Assembly (NCBI GenBank): GCA_002104895.1
Contig: MCFG01000010.1
Span: 1 to 64,000, forward strand
Direction: 5' to 3'
Length of the DNA: 64,000 nt
DNA from: Anaeromyces robustus
Lineage: Eukaryota; Neocallimastigomycota; Neocallimastigomycetes; Neocallimastigales; Neocallimastigaceae
Shown here: piece after piece, positions 14,885-30,369 of the stretch
Layout of the letters: each line of letters opens with the position of its first letter
How positions within the stretch are numbered: position 1 is the first letter of the stretch
Notes under the pieces: model-generated
Told to the model about the DNA's origin: nothing
The model's database searches: none
The model's input: the letters and a program-made list of their open reading frames with translations, nothing else
Position numbers and translations under genes: made by a program

Positions 14885-16480
14885 TTGTTTTAAATAATAC
14901 GAAGAATCTGCTATTTTTAGTAAATTAATATGATAAAGTAAATATATAAATTTTTATTTAATGATAATTATAAAATAAAAAAATAAAGAAAATGGTATAT
15001 TATACCTATTATTGAACTGTCTAGTTTTGATAGTTTTGACGCTATTTCATTACTTGAAATGAGTTCTTTATTATTTAGCGATTCATTTATAATTTGCTTA
15101 TTTTTATTATTTCCAATTATCTAATTATTTTAAACAAAATTATATACGTTCATTAATATATTTAAAAAAAACTTTTACTTGATTCACTGTTATATATTTA
15201 CAACTTACAGAATTATCAAAGTTGTACGTTGAATTTGGTGATATTAATTGTTGTTTTTCTATGATCTCTTGTCCAATATTAAATAATGAATGATTAATAT
15301 CATCATTTGGGGTAAAGAAAGATACTGATTTATTAGCTGGAACTTGCGTATCTAATTGTTCTAATTCTAAGGAATCTGGGAAAGTTTCATTTTCTATCTG
15401 TAATGAAGATTGTGGAGTAATTTCAACCATTGAAACAATTGACTAAATAATAATAAATAAAATACATTTTATATTTAAAAATAGTGAAAATTATTTAGTA
15501 AATTATTAATTAATTATATTATTATCTTTAAATATATTATATTTTTACTTTTCTAAATGATTCTAACTGTGCAGCATTTTTTCTAAGGGCGTTGTATTTT
15601 TCAATAACTGAATTTTTTGTTGTTATAAGCATTCTTTTTTCAGCTTAATGAATATAAATAATTATAAATAACAATATTAATTATATTTATATATTTTTAT
15701 TATAGAGGTTATATTTTTTATCAATTATATCTATATATTTTTATTATGGAGATTATATTTTTTATTAATTACCTTGTTGAGTTGAAATAATTTTCTCCAT
15801 TTCAGAAATTTTATTATTAAGTTCAGTTATAGTACTTTCTAAATTATTTATCTATTATAATAATTTTTTTATTTAATATTTTTAGATTTATATATATAAT
15901 ATATTAAAATATAAATTCTTCATAGTTATTACTTTTATTTTCTGAACATTTGCAATTTCTTTCCATTGATTAATTTCATCTTATTTATATATATAAATAT
16001 ATTAATATTTAAATATAAATATTAAATCTTTCAAAATATTATTATCTTAAGTCTTTATTCTTTATTAACCTTGACTTTGATCATAATCTTCTTTTAATTT
16101 TTCAATTGCTGAATGAAGCTTTTTTTATAAATTATTACAAATTATAAAACAAAAAAAATATTCAATTATTTTATTATTTATTTATAATTTCGTTTAGATA
16201 TTCAATATACTAATATATTTATAAGAATATACATTTAATAATAAATGAAGGAAGTTCAAAATATTTTAATAATTGTTCATTTCAAAAAAACATAATTTTA
16301 ATTAAAAACTTTTTTATTTTTAAAATAAAATAAAATAAAATAAATGTATTATGAATATAAATTTTTGATAAAACTTAAAACTGTTTTATTTACATATTTT
16401 TCTATATTATCTGCTTTTTCTTTAAATCCATTAGGAGATTTATTTAAAGACTTTTTTAAAGAGGAAACAGTAGTAGCCAT
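14444..16480 (-). CDS. At4g15545-like coiled-coil protein
   Basis: Eight exons on the minus strand: 16394-16480, 16070-16118, 15933-15979, 15773-15851, 15549-15643, 15209-15442, 15006-15120 and 14444-14910, giving 390 residues with all phases consistent. The N-terminal half (about 13-150) is Lys/Glu/Asn-rich and predicted by eye to be coiled coil (for example SIVSM preceded by EKRMLITTKNSVIEKYNAL). A poly-Asn tract encoded by AAT runs sits near 240-300. The last 75 residues, containing LYKKIKESLQESEFEEFASN and then a stretch with NIGQIIKNRNLF, resemble the conserved C-terminus of the eukaryotic At4g15545 family, in which a short helical domain follows the pattern R-S/K-L-(S/Q)-x-x-x-F-x-x-F. 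The biochemical role of that family is not well established to my knowledge. The assignment rests on remembered family pattern only. The gene stop lies just right of a long ATT repeat. Confidence 0.72.
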
Positions 16481-16916
16481 AGTTTTTAATATATAAATAT
16501 ATTAAAAGAGGAAAAAATGTCTTATTCTCTTTCTTTTAAAATTATTATTGATATTATATTTAATTATTATATTTGATATATTAAAAAATTATAAACTGAA
16601 AAAAATAAAATAAATAAATATAAAAATAAATAATATAAATATTAAAAGCTTTTTATTAATTTATTATTCTTTATTTAAAATCCTTTTTTTCAATTTCAAA
16701 ATTAAAAATATACATATATGTAATATATTTGTGTAGTTTTGGTTGTTTTTTATTTGTAACAAATTTGGTATTTTATTATTTTTTTTAAAAAAATTTCAAT
16801 TAATTTAAATTTAATCCTTAATTAAAATTTTAAATATTAATATAATGATCATGAATAATATTGTATATATTTAAATATATTGATTATATTAAATAATAAT
16901 ATATTTTCTAAAAAGT
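16481..16916. other. Spacer between RNase H2B and coiled-coil gene
   Basis: 436 bp of AT-rich sequence that must hold the 3' end of RNASEH2B and the promoter of the downstream minus-strand gene. No distinct motif seen. Confidence 0.6.
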
Positions 16917-18969
16917 TTATTTTTTCTTAAAGAAAAATTCTAAATTTTTCATTCCCGATTTATTTGCTTTAGCCAGTCGTTGTTGACCTAGAGTTAATGT
17001 AGTTTTCTTTTTTTTTGCCTTTAAATATTTAATAATTATAATTAATTTAATTTTTTTTATTAATTAAAATGAAAAAATATTTATGTTATCATTACTTTAG
17101 GCACTTCACTCTGTGAAGCTCTTTTAGAATTAAATGAAAAATCTTCTTCTTCAGCATATACATAATTTCTTTCTTCTTCTTTTGGTTCTGGTAAACTATT
17201 TAATATTATATAATTTCATATATCATAAAAAATAATAAAAAATTTATTTATATTTATTATTAATTATTTATTACATATTAATTAAAATTTAAATTTAAAA
17301 TTATTTAAAATTTAATATATATATAAAATCTAAATACAAAATATATATAATATATTAAAATATTTTTTTATACTTTAAACTATTTTCCAATTTGACAGCC
17401 CATTTAACTGAAAGATATTCTGACATAATGATAACTGCTATTCTTTTTTTTTTAACTAATATAATATATATATAAATATCTTTTCTTTTCTTTTCTTTTT
17501 TTAATATATAATATTAATTTTTTATTCATAAATATATTATATTTTTTTTTTAAATTAAAAAATACATTCTATATCTTCAGATGAATTAATTTTATTTAAA
17601 AGGTTTACACATAATGATAAATTATCAAAATTTTGACATAAATCTTCAATCTATTACGAATATAATAGAAAAATATTAATTAAAATAAAGAAAAGATTTA
17701 GAAATTTCAATATATATATATATATGTGTAAAATATATATATACCTTTTGATTTAGCCAATTTAATGCTTTAGTTTCATTAAATTTAAAAACAGTATCAT
17801 TAGCTTTAACACTTAAAACTTATAAATATACAAAGATACACAAAATACTATTAATATAATCGAACAATTGAAGATTTAAGCATATTATTAAAGCACATAC
17901 CATTTATATCACAAATATTATTTAATTCTTCTTCAATTTTGTCCATTTTAATTAATTGTGAATAACCCGGTATTTCATCATTGTATAAAATTACATCTAA
18001 ATTTTGATATAAATTTTTCTGATAAAATTAATTATTATAGTTTAATTGTTAATTATTTATTATATCATTATTATAATATATTTTACAATTATTTAATTTT
18101 AAAAAATGTAATAATATTACGGAAATTAAAATTACATTTTTTGCATTTTCAAAAATATTTATAAAAATGAATAAAGGATTGAAAGGACTTATACAATAAA
18201 ATGAACCTTCTATTTTATTAAATGAATTTTCAATAAAAACAATATTAATATTAATTATAATAAGCAAATTAATTTTATTAATTTTTATTAAACCTTTTTT
18301 AACATTGTTTTCAATAAACCATGATCTTTCATTTTCATTCGATAATTGTTTCAATTCATATAATTCATTATTTTTTATACAAAAATAACTGAGAATACCT
18401 TTATCAAGTATATATTAAAATATTTTAAATATTTTTTTTAATAATTTAAAATTTATATATAGTAGATTAATGATTTTAATAATTCATTTAGATAAAGCAT
18501 ATGATTACCAGTAGAAGGATGTTTTAATTTAAATAATTCAAAATTACTTTTATCTTAAAAGTGATTAATTATAAGGAAAATAATAGAAAACAGATATTAT
18601 TACAGTTTTCATATATTTTATGAAAAATGTAAAAAAAAAAAAAAAATTAATTTATTATTTTATACACAATTCAATGTTACATTATTAAATTAAAATAATA
18701 ATTATTACAATTATTATTATCTTCTTTTTGTTGAAATAAAAAAAAAAGTATTATATATATAATTCATACGTATATGTAATATTTAATAGTTATATTGTTA
18801 CATTAATAATTAACATTTGAAAAAAAAAAATATAATATCTTAAATATATTTTTCTATATTTTTTATATGTTTATATTAAATATAGACAATAATGAACTTT
18901 CAAAGCTTGTTTTTATTTACCTTGTTTCTGTTGTTCATCATTTGGAATAAATATTACAATATCAGACAT
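16917..18969 (-). CDS. RNASEH2B: Ribonuclease H2 subunit B
   Basis: Accessory subunit of the nuclear RNase H2 complex, which removes ribonucleotides from DNA and RNA of RNA:DNA hybrids. Nine exons: 18921-18969, 18509-18553, 18136-18398, 17901-18018, 17745-17818, 17566-17650, 17374-17437, 17096-17195 and 16917-17018; 299 residues (human 312). Collinear matches to the human protein run throughout: FELFKLKHPSTG (human LVKLVNPCSG), ERSWFIENNV (HHSWFINQSV), FNPLFIFINIF (VDPLFLLLHYL), TKALNWLNQK (KTLKWLEKKV), LPEP, and a C-terminal GQQRLAKANKSGMKNLEFFF equivalent to the human PCNA-interacting tail ending in GMKSIDTFF. The PIP-like residues are at 288-296. At exon 3, a second in-frame donor 15 nt downstream would add five residues; the shorter form aligns better. 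It is tandem to the coiled-coil gene and divergent from RPS9. Confidence 0.93.
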
Positions 18970-19298
18970 TTTTATATATCCTATAATTATACGTAATTAC
19001 AAAACTAATATTTTATATTATATAATTTTTAAAATATTCATTTAATTTTAATTAAAATGATATTATCCATTAAACTAATTATACCAAAGTAATTAATATA
19101 TTAATTTAAATTTATATAAATTAATGTTAATATACATAAATTTATTATAAAAATACGTGAAAATCACAATATATTATTAAATATGATTGGATATTTATAT
19201 TCAATAATTTTTAGCTATGATTGGAAAATAGACCACCCGTGATCGAAACTCATAAAAAATCAGAACGAATTCTATAATTTTAAATTCCTTCTCTTAAT
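18970..19298. promoter_or_regulatory. Bidirectional promoter between RNASEH2B and RPS9
   Basis: 329 bp separates the divergent start codons. The RPS9-proximal 100 bp (about 19205-19298) is less AT-rich than its surroundings and contains GACCACCCGTGATCGAAACT, a likely promoter or 5' UTR element for the ribosomal protein gene. Inferred from gene layout and composition; no factor site is recognised. Confidence 0.45.
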
Positions 19299-20062
19299 AT
19301 GTCTCAAAGAAATTGTATGTATATTTATGTTACTTGATCTTTTATTATAGTTAATGAATTAATGTATTATAAATATGTTATTTGTTTTGTATGTCTAATG
19401 AATATAAACTAATCCATCTATCTTTTTAATGTTGTAACATGTATTTTAATAATGAAATAATAAATTATATATAATATATTGAATATTTTATCTATTATGT
19501 ATTAATATAATTAGGCTCCAAGACCTCGAAGGTCCCAAAACGTCCATTCGAATCCGAACGTCTCGACCAAGAACTCCAATTAATTGGTAAGTACGGTCTT
19601 CGTAACAAGCGTGAAATCTGGAGAATCGGTTACACTCTTTCTAAGATTCGTCGTGCTGCTCGTGAACTTCTTATTTTAGATGCCCACGATCCACGTCGTC
19701 TTTTTGAAGGTAATGCCCTTATTCGTCGTTTAATTCGTATTGGTATCTTAGACGAAAGTAAGGCCAAGCTCGATTACTGTCTTGGTTTAAAGATCGAAGA
19801 TTTCCTTGAAAGACGTCTCCAAACTAGAGTTTACAAGCGTGGTCTTGCCAGATCTATTCACCATTCTAGAGTTTTAATCAAACAAAGACACATTAGAGTT
19901 GGTAAGCAAATCGTCGATGTTCCATCCTTCGTTGTCAGAGTTAACAGTGACAGTCACATCGATTTCGCTCTTAACTCAACCTTCGGTGGTGGTCGTCCAG
20001 GTAGAGTAAAGAGAAGAAACCTTGCTAACGCTGGTGGTGATGAAGCTGCTGATGAAGAATAA
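19299..20062 (+). CDS. RPS9: 40S ribosomal protein S9 (uS4)
   Basis: Small-subunit ribosomal protein, 187 residues. Exons: 19299-19314 (five codons plus one base) and 19515-20062, with a 200-bp intron right behind the start, a layout common in fungal ribosomal protein genes. The spliced N-terminus is [18 protein letters not shown]. The body carries the hallmark segments [35 protein letters not shown], a [13 protein letters not shown]4 RNA-binding segment, PSFVVRV and [13 protein letters not shown], and an acidic tail ending in DEAADEE. Codon use (CGT, AAG, GGT, GTC) and GC content are far above the surroundings, as expected for a highly expressed gene. Confidence 0.98.
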
Positions 20063-21074
20063 GCACTTTATTTACATTAATATTTTTGAAATAAAAAATA
20101 TTTATGAATAATAAATAAATTATTTAAATTAAAATAAAAAAAATGTGTAATATTTAAAAATAAATATTTATGGGTATATTTTTCTTTAGTATATTTTCAA
20201 ATATTATAACAACAAATGAAAATATGAAATTTAAAGTATATGAAGGAAGCTATTTAAAAAGATGAAATTCAATGGAAAGTAGTTATTCAAAATAAAAAGA
20301 AGTTTTTATAATGTTTATGAGGTTGAGGATTGATTGTAATTATCAATAAACAAAATCAAAAATATTATTTTTTATAGAAGGTATATAATATAAATTTTAT
20401 ATTTTAAATTGAATGGAATATATAAAGAAGTTGTTTTATGATAATTAAATATTAAAATATTTATTTTTTTTAAAAAAAAATAAACTTATTAAAATTATAT
20501 GTAAATTATTAATTCGTAATTGGTAAAATCTAAATATTATTTGTGAAATTTTAGTACAATTAAGTATTTTAATCATAAAATATATTTACTTGTTGATTAA
20601 TTAACTATTTGTTGTTAAATTTTTTAATTGTTTAATTAATTAGTTTTAAATTATAAAAATGTATTTAAACAACAATTAATGTTGTGTTAATGATAGTAGA
20701 ATTTAGTAATAGTAATATAAATTTATGGAATGTTTTGAATAATATAATAATAATATTAAAAAAGAAAGAATTAAATATTTGTTTGGTACAGTAATATATA
20801 TATATATATATATATATATTTTTAAAATAAGATATAAACCGATGAAATGTATAAATAAAAAAGAATTTTTCTTATTAATAATCGTTCGGTTTTCTTTTTT
20901 TTTTTTAAAAAAAAAAAAAAAAGTTGTATGTTATAGTAGTTTTGTTATTTTTTTATATGCATATTATTGTTTTTATTTTTATTTTATTTATATATATATA
21001 TATATATATATTGTAAAAATATTGTTATTTATAAAATTTTGTTTTATTTATTATTTTATTACTAAATTTGATTA
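20063..21074. other. Spacer between RPS9 and the unidentified gene
   Basis: About 1 kb of AT-rich sequence with TA runs (20793-20820, 20986-21012) and a T/A palindromic block near 20890-20925. No gene seen; it should include the RPS9 3' UTR and the next promoter. Confidence 0.6.
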
Positions 21075-22546
21075 ATGGATTTGAAATTATTTTTAAATTG
21101 TTTTCCAGAAATATTTACAGAATTATATATTCAACAAACTTTATCCTCAAAAATTAATCAAAATAATGATTGTAATAAAATTAATAATAAAAAACAAAAT
21201 ATTATAACATCTTTGAAAATATTTAAGGGTGAATTAACTTTTTTTTCTTACAGTATGGTTTAAAATCAAAAATATTTTTTATTAATATTTATATATATTT
21301 ATATTTATTTTTATTTTTATTTCTTATTTATTTATTTACTTATTTATTTATTTATTTATTTATAATATTTACTTAAATATACTAATTATATTATTTTTAT
21401 TAACAAAAGCTCCTCAATATATTTCAAAATCTAAAGAAATTTCATTTCTCCCCATATTTTTTAATATATCAAAATTAAGAAAAGATGAAATTTCAGATAA
21501 TAACGTTTATATAAAGACTATTGGTATTAATAAAACTTTGAATACTACATTTTATTTAACCGAAAATGGTATTTTAATATTTGAATTTATTATTCAAAAC
21601 AGAAAAAAATATTTTGAATTATGTCATGAAAAAATTTTGAAATTAAAAATGAATGAAAATAAAAAAATAAAAAGAAAATCATCAATTATTTTTTATTTAA
21701 ATGATTTTGCATTTGAAATTACATCAGAGCTTTTATATAATAAACATGACATTCTAAAAAAAAACATTTATAATAATCATATTATTAAAAAAGATAATGT
21801 TAAAAATTTTCATGATAAACATAATTATAATAAAAAGAAATTTAAAGAAGAATTTGGTATCTTATTTGATATAGATTTATATCAAAATTCTAATAATTTA
21901 TTATTAGTCTATTTAAAAAGGTATTTTTACTAATATTTGTTTTTATTATTACTAAAAAAAAAAAAAAATTTTATTAAATATTTTATATTAATTTTTAATT
22001 AACATAATTTATTAATTGTTAATAAAAAAATTTTTTTTTTCTTTTTATTTTGTTAAAAAGTGCTGTAAATATAATATATAACAAAATATCACATAATTTT
22101 TTAAGAAATATATCTCAAAAAGATATAATATATCTTATTGGTGATGATTTTTTTGTACCATTTTTCAAGAAAAAGAATTTTGTTAATAAAAATCATGAAA
22201 ATCATATTAAACGAAAAAGTAATGATAATCATAATATAACAATAAATGAAACATTAATAACAAAACAAGAAATTAATAATATATATAATATAGAACGTAT
22301 ATTAAGAAGAATGCCATCTATAAATGAAGTAGAGTATAAAAAGAATATTACTACTACTACTTCTTCTAGTACAACTATTAATAATAATAATAATAATAAT
22401 AATGAAACTAATACAAATACTGATACTGATACAAGTTTTAATATCAAAATTAATGATAATTCAAATACAAAATCAAATATTGATACTGATACTGATACTA
22501 ATATTAATATTAATATTAATATCAATACTGATACTAATACTAAAAC

Positions 22547-22600
<54 letters not shown>

Positions 22601-23741
22601 TTCTAAAACAATAATAAATAATAATAATATTAATGATAATAGTAATAGAAATAATAATACTACCTCTACTAATACTAATACTAATGTAAATGATATTAAT
22701 AATAATAATAATAATAAAGCTGAAAATATTATTATTAATACTAATACAAATATAGATTCTGTAACTAGTGTAAGTAATATCCAAAATATTATTACTAATA
22801 TCAGTGATAATTATAATAATAATAAAGAAACTAACAGTAATAAAATATTAAAAGATAAAGGAAAAATTAATAATTCATCTAATCGAGAAAAAATAAATCA
22901 AAAAACCAGTATATTATCACATAAAAGATCATTATCATTATCACCAATTAATAAGAATAAAAATTCATTATTATATAACATTAATCATGATGATTTAAAT
23001 ACAAATAATGCTTTATCTCAAAATTTTAACAATATTGTAGAATCATTACATGATATTAAGAAAAATAATAATATAAAAAATGATGATTGTTTAAATGAAT
23101 TAACAATATTAATGGATTGGCATTGGGCAAATTCTTTTTCTTTTATTAATGATTTTAATGGAAAAGATTATAATAAAAATAATAATAATAACAATAATAA
23201 TAATAATAATAATAATATATGTAAAAATTATGAAAAAATTAGAAAACAAGACTATAAAGAGTCAACATCAAAACGAAGAAAATTAATGAATGATAATTTT
23301 GAGTACAGTCGATCTTTATCTAATAGAATTGTATGATATTTATATATATATAAATTATTCCTATTATTGTAATTTTTTAATAATTTTCCGTATTAATAAC
23401 ATTATTATTATATTATATAGTTACAATCATATAGTGATGCACAAAATATCACTATTAATAATAAAGATATTATATCTAATCAAATTTTATTACAAGTAAA
23501 TAATATATATATATATTTTTTTATTCATACGATTATATTTATATTAATATTAATACCATTTATTAATTTTTTTTTATTAATTTTATTTTTTTTTTTATTA
23601 ATTTTATAAGAAACAAAATATTAAGAATATGATATACAATTATTTTGAGGAACGTTCTCAATTTAATGGAATAAATCAAGAAAGGTATCTTTATTATTTA
23701 TTTATTCAGTTAGTTAGTTATTAGTAGTAGTAGTTTTATTA

Positions 23742-23773
<32 letters not shown>

Positions 23774-23940
23774 TGCCTAATTATTATAATTATTATTATA
23801 AATTAAAATTAAAAAAATATAGCATATTTAACGAAAGCTCAAAAAGTGAACCATTTAAAGAAATAATTAATAAAAAAAATTCTCTTTTTGAAAGTGAATT
23901 ACTTTTTAATTTACATAATATTGGGTCTAAAAATAACTAG
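21075..23940 (+). CDS. Unidentified 741-residue protein, Asn-rich centre
   Basis: Six exons: 21075-21252, 21410-21920, 22061-23330, 23421-23495, 23611-23684 and 23823-23940; phases fit at every junction and the total is an exact codon number. Residues 1-290 look folded: hydrophobic strands and helices such as FYLTENGILIFEFII, IIFYLNDFAFEI and FGILFDIDL, then a helix running into NFLRNISQKDIIYLIGDDFF across the exon 2/3 junction. The rest is an Asn/Thr/Asp-rich disordered region with long AAT-encoded runs, a KRSLSLSP cluster and short C-terminal charged exons ending SLFESELLFNLHNIGSKNN. I do not recognise the family with confidence. The order strand, helix, strand pair, then helix with a KD-hydrophobic-I motif faintly recalls the head and stalk start of XLF/Nej1 (non-homologous end joining), but this is only a suggestion. 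The gene converges on the GH114 gene. Confidence 0.7.
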
Positions 23941-24480
23941 TGTATTTATCGTTTTAAATTTTATAACATAATTAAAATAAATAATTACTTAAAACCATTC
24001 TATACATTATTAATAATTTATTTATTTATTGATTGATTGATTTATTGATTTATTTATTGATTTATTTATTGATTTATTGATCTATTTATTGGTTTATTAT
24101 ATTCATTTATTTTATATTTTTGGGTGTGAATGTCTTTTATTAATTAAACATTTTCTCTATATTTGTTTTTAATAGTTTCTTTATATTATTAAAAATTTCT
24201 TTAATATCTGCAATATTTTATATGTATATATATATAATTTATTAAGAATATATATAATATAAAAAAATATTTCTTATCTAAATAATTATATTTATATATA
24301 AAGTCTAGATTTAATAGAAGTATTGTTTATTTTATTTATTATTATTATTGTCATTGTTGTTGTTGTTGATGATGATGACGTTGTTGTTGTTGTCATTTAA
24401 ATATTTTTGATATTTATTTTATTTTTCTTTTTTTCTTTTTTTTTACTTTTTTTTTTTTTTTTTTTTTTTTGATAATAAAT
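23941..24480. other. Convergent 3' spacer with TTTATTGA repeat
   Basis: Lies between the unidentified gene (+) and the GH114 gene (-). Holds an imperfect TTTATTGA-type repeat (about 24018-24100), a TTG/ATG trinucleotide patch (about 24344-24396) and a poly-T run (about 24446-24470). No gene seen. Confidence 0.65.
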
Positions 24481-25213
24481 TCAATAATAATTAACAATAA
24501 AAATAATAACTAAGAAAAAAATAGTAATTAAATACAATTTTAAATCATATTTCATAATATTTTTTAATGATGAATCAGTTGAATCAGTTGTTGTTTTTTT
24601 TCCATTACATATTTCATCATAATCATAATTATCTGGATCAAATTTTACATAATCTTCTACTAATTCCTGATCTTCATTCTTAATGATTATACTTAAATTT
24701 TTCCCTTTAGTATTTTTTTCTAATTTATCTAAAAATTTTTTATCACAACAATCACCATAAGCTGCGGTAAATACAGCTTTATTCATATTAATAAAAGGTT
24801 CATAATTTGAACATTCATCGTAATCATAACATTCTTCATTAATAGCAAAGTCAAAATATGTAGCCATTTTTGACGCGTTTTCAATATCATTTTTCATTCC
24901 AATTGATAATCCCCTTTGATGAGCTTCAGTTGTTAACCATAAATCATAACTTAACTGATCCTCAACTGTTATAGGTATTTTCCATTTTTTAACTTTTTTT
25001 GATAAATATATATCAATATTATCAGGTTCAATACCATCACAACCTTTTTCTTTTGCTAAATCAAATCGTTTAGACATAATTGGTTTTAAATATCTTAATA
25101 TTTAAATATATAAGAATTAGGTACTATAAAAATAATTTAATTATTATTATATATAATTAAATAAAAATAATAATTCAATAAATCAATAACGGAGAACAAT
25201 TTAAATTAAATAC

Positions 25214-25244
<31 letters not shown>

Positions 25245-25841
25245 AAGAAAAAGAAAAAGAAAAAAAAGAAAAAGAAAAAGAAAAAAAAATAATAAAATAG
25301 AAAAAAAAGAAAAAGAAAAAGAAAAAAAATGTCAAAAGTTAATATATACATACGGATTCGTAATATCAATATAATTTTCATTCCATTCTTCCATTTTATC
25401 ACGGACTAAATTATCAACTTTTAAAAATTCACTAGCATCTGGTCTCCATTTTTCATAAGTTCCAACTGAAAAATAACAAATTATATGATGTCCTTTATTT
25501 TTTAATTTATTTATAGTTTTAGCATCAACATCAAATAAATCAATATCTAATACATCAACATTATTATCACTATTGTTATTTTTTAAATAATATAATAAAA
25601 TATAAATTAATATTATCTTTTCATTCAATATTAAACAAAAAATTTAATCTTACCTTTCAATATCTTCAGAATTTAATATCCAATTCCATGTGGTACCAAC
25701 AGATGGTATCCAAATATTAATAGATGAATTCCTTTTTGTTTTTTGTTTAGTATTTGATAATAATGTATAATTTAAATTAATTGTATAAATAATATTTATA
25801 AAATATATAAATATTAATAAAAATAAAAATACGGTGTTCAT
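24481..25841 (-). CDS. Secreted GH114-type alpha-galactosaminidase-like protein, probably GPI-anchored
   Basis: Three exons: 25654-25841, 25354-25569 and 24481-25093; 338 residues. Residues 1-20 form a signal peptide (NTVFLFLLIFIYFINIIYT). The body matches glycoside hydrolase family 114 (endo-alpha-1,4-polygalactosaminidase, TIM barrel): WIPSVGTTWNW, DVLDIDLFD (about 68-76), ICYFSVGTYEKWRPDASEF (about 93-111), GCDGIEPDN (about 152-160) and AINEECYDYDEC (about 218-228); the Asp and Glu in these motifs are the family's likely active-site residues. After a short Thr/Ser/Asp linker the protein ends with hydrophobic LYLITIFFLVIIFIVNYY, preceded by a Lys, as a GPI-anchor signal or membrane anchor would be. 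In moulds related enzymes trim galactosaminogalactan at the cell surface; here the substrate is unknown. Intron 2 contains a long purine run. Family assignment is firm, substrate is not. Confidence 0.87.
25209..25330. repeat. Purine (A/GAAA) tract in intron 2 of GH114 gene
   Basis: Plus strand is almost pure A followed by AAAAAG-type units; it fills much of the 260-bp intron and would give a long pyrimidine tract in the minus-strand transcript before the acceptor. Confidence 0.9.

Positions 25842-30369
<4,528 letters not shown>

Noticed and set aside
20779-21075. Open frame with Tyr-Ile repeats before the unidentified gene
   Set aside because: Made of TA dinucleotide runs and A/T blocks; it ends where the real start codon lies.
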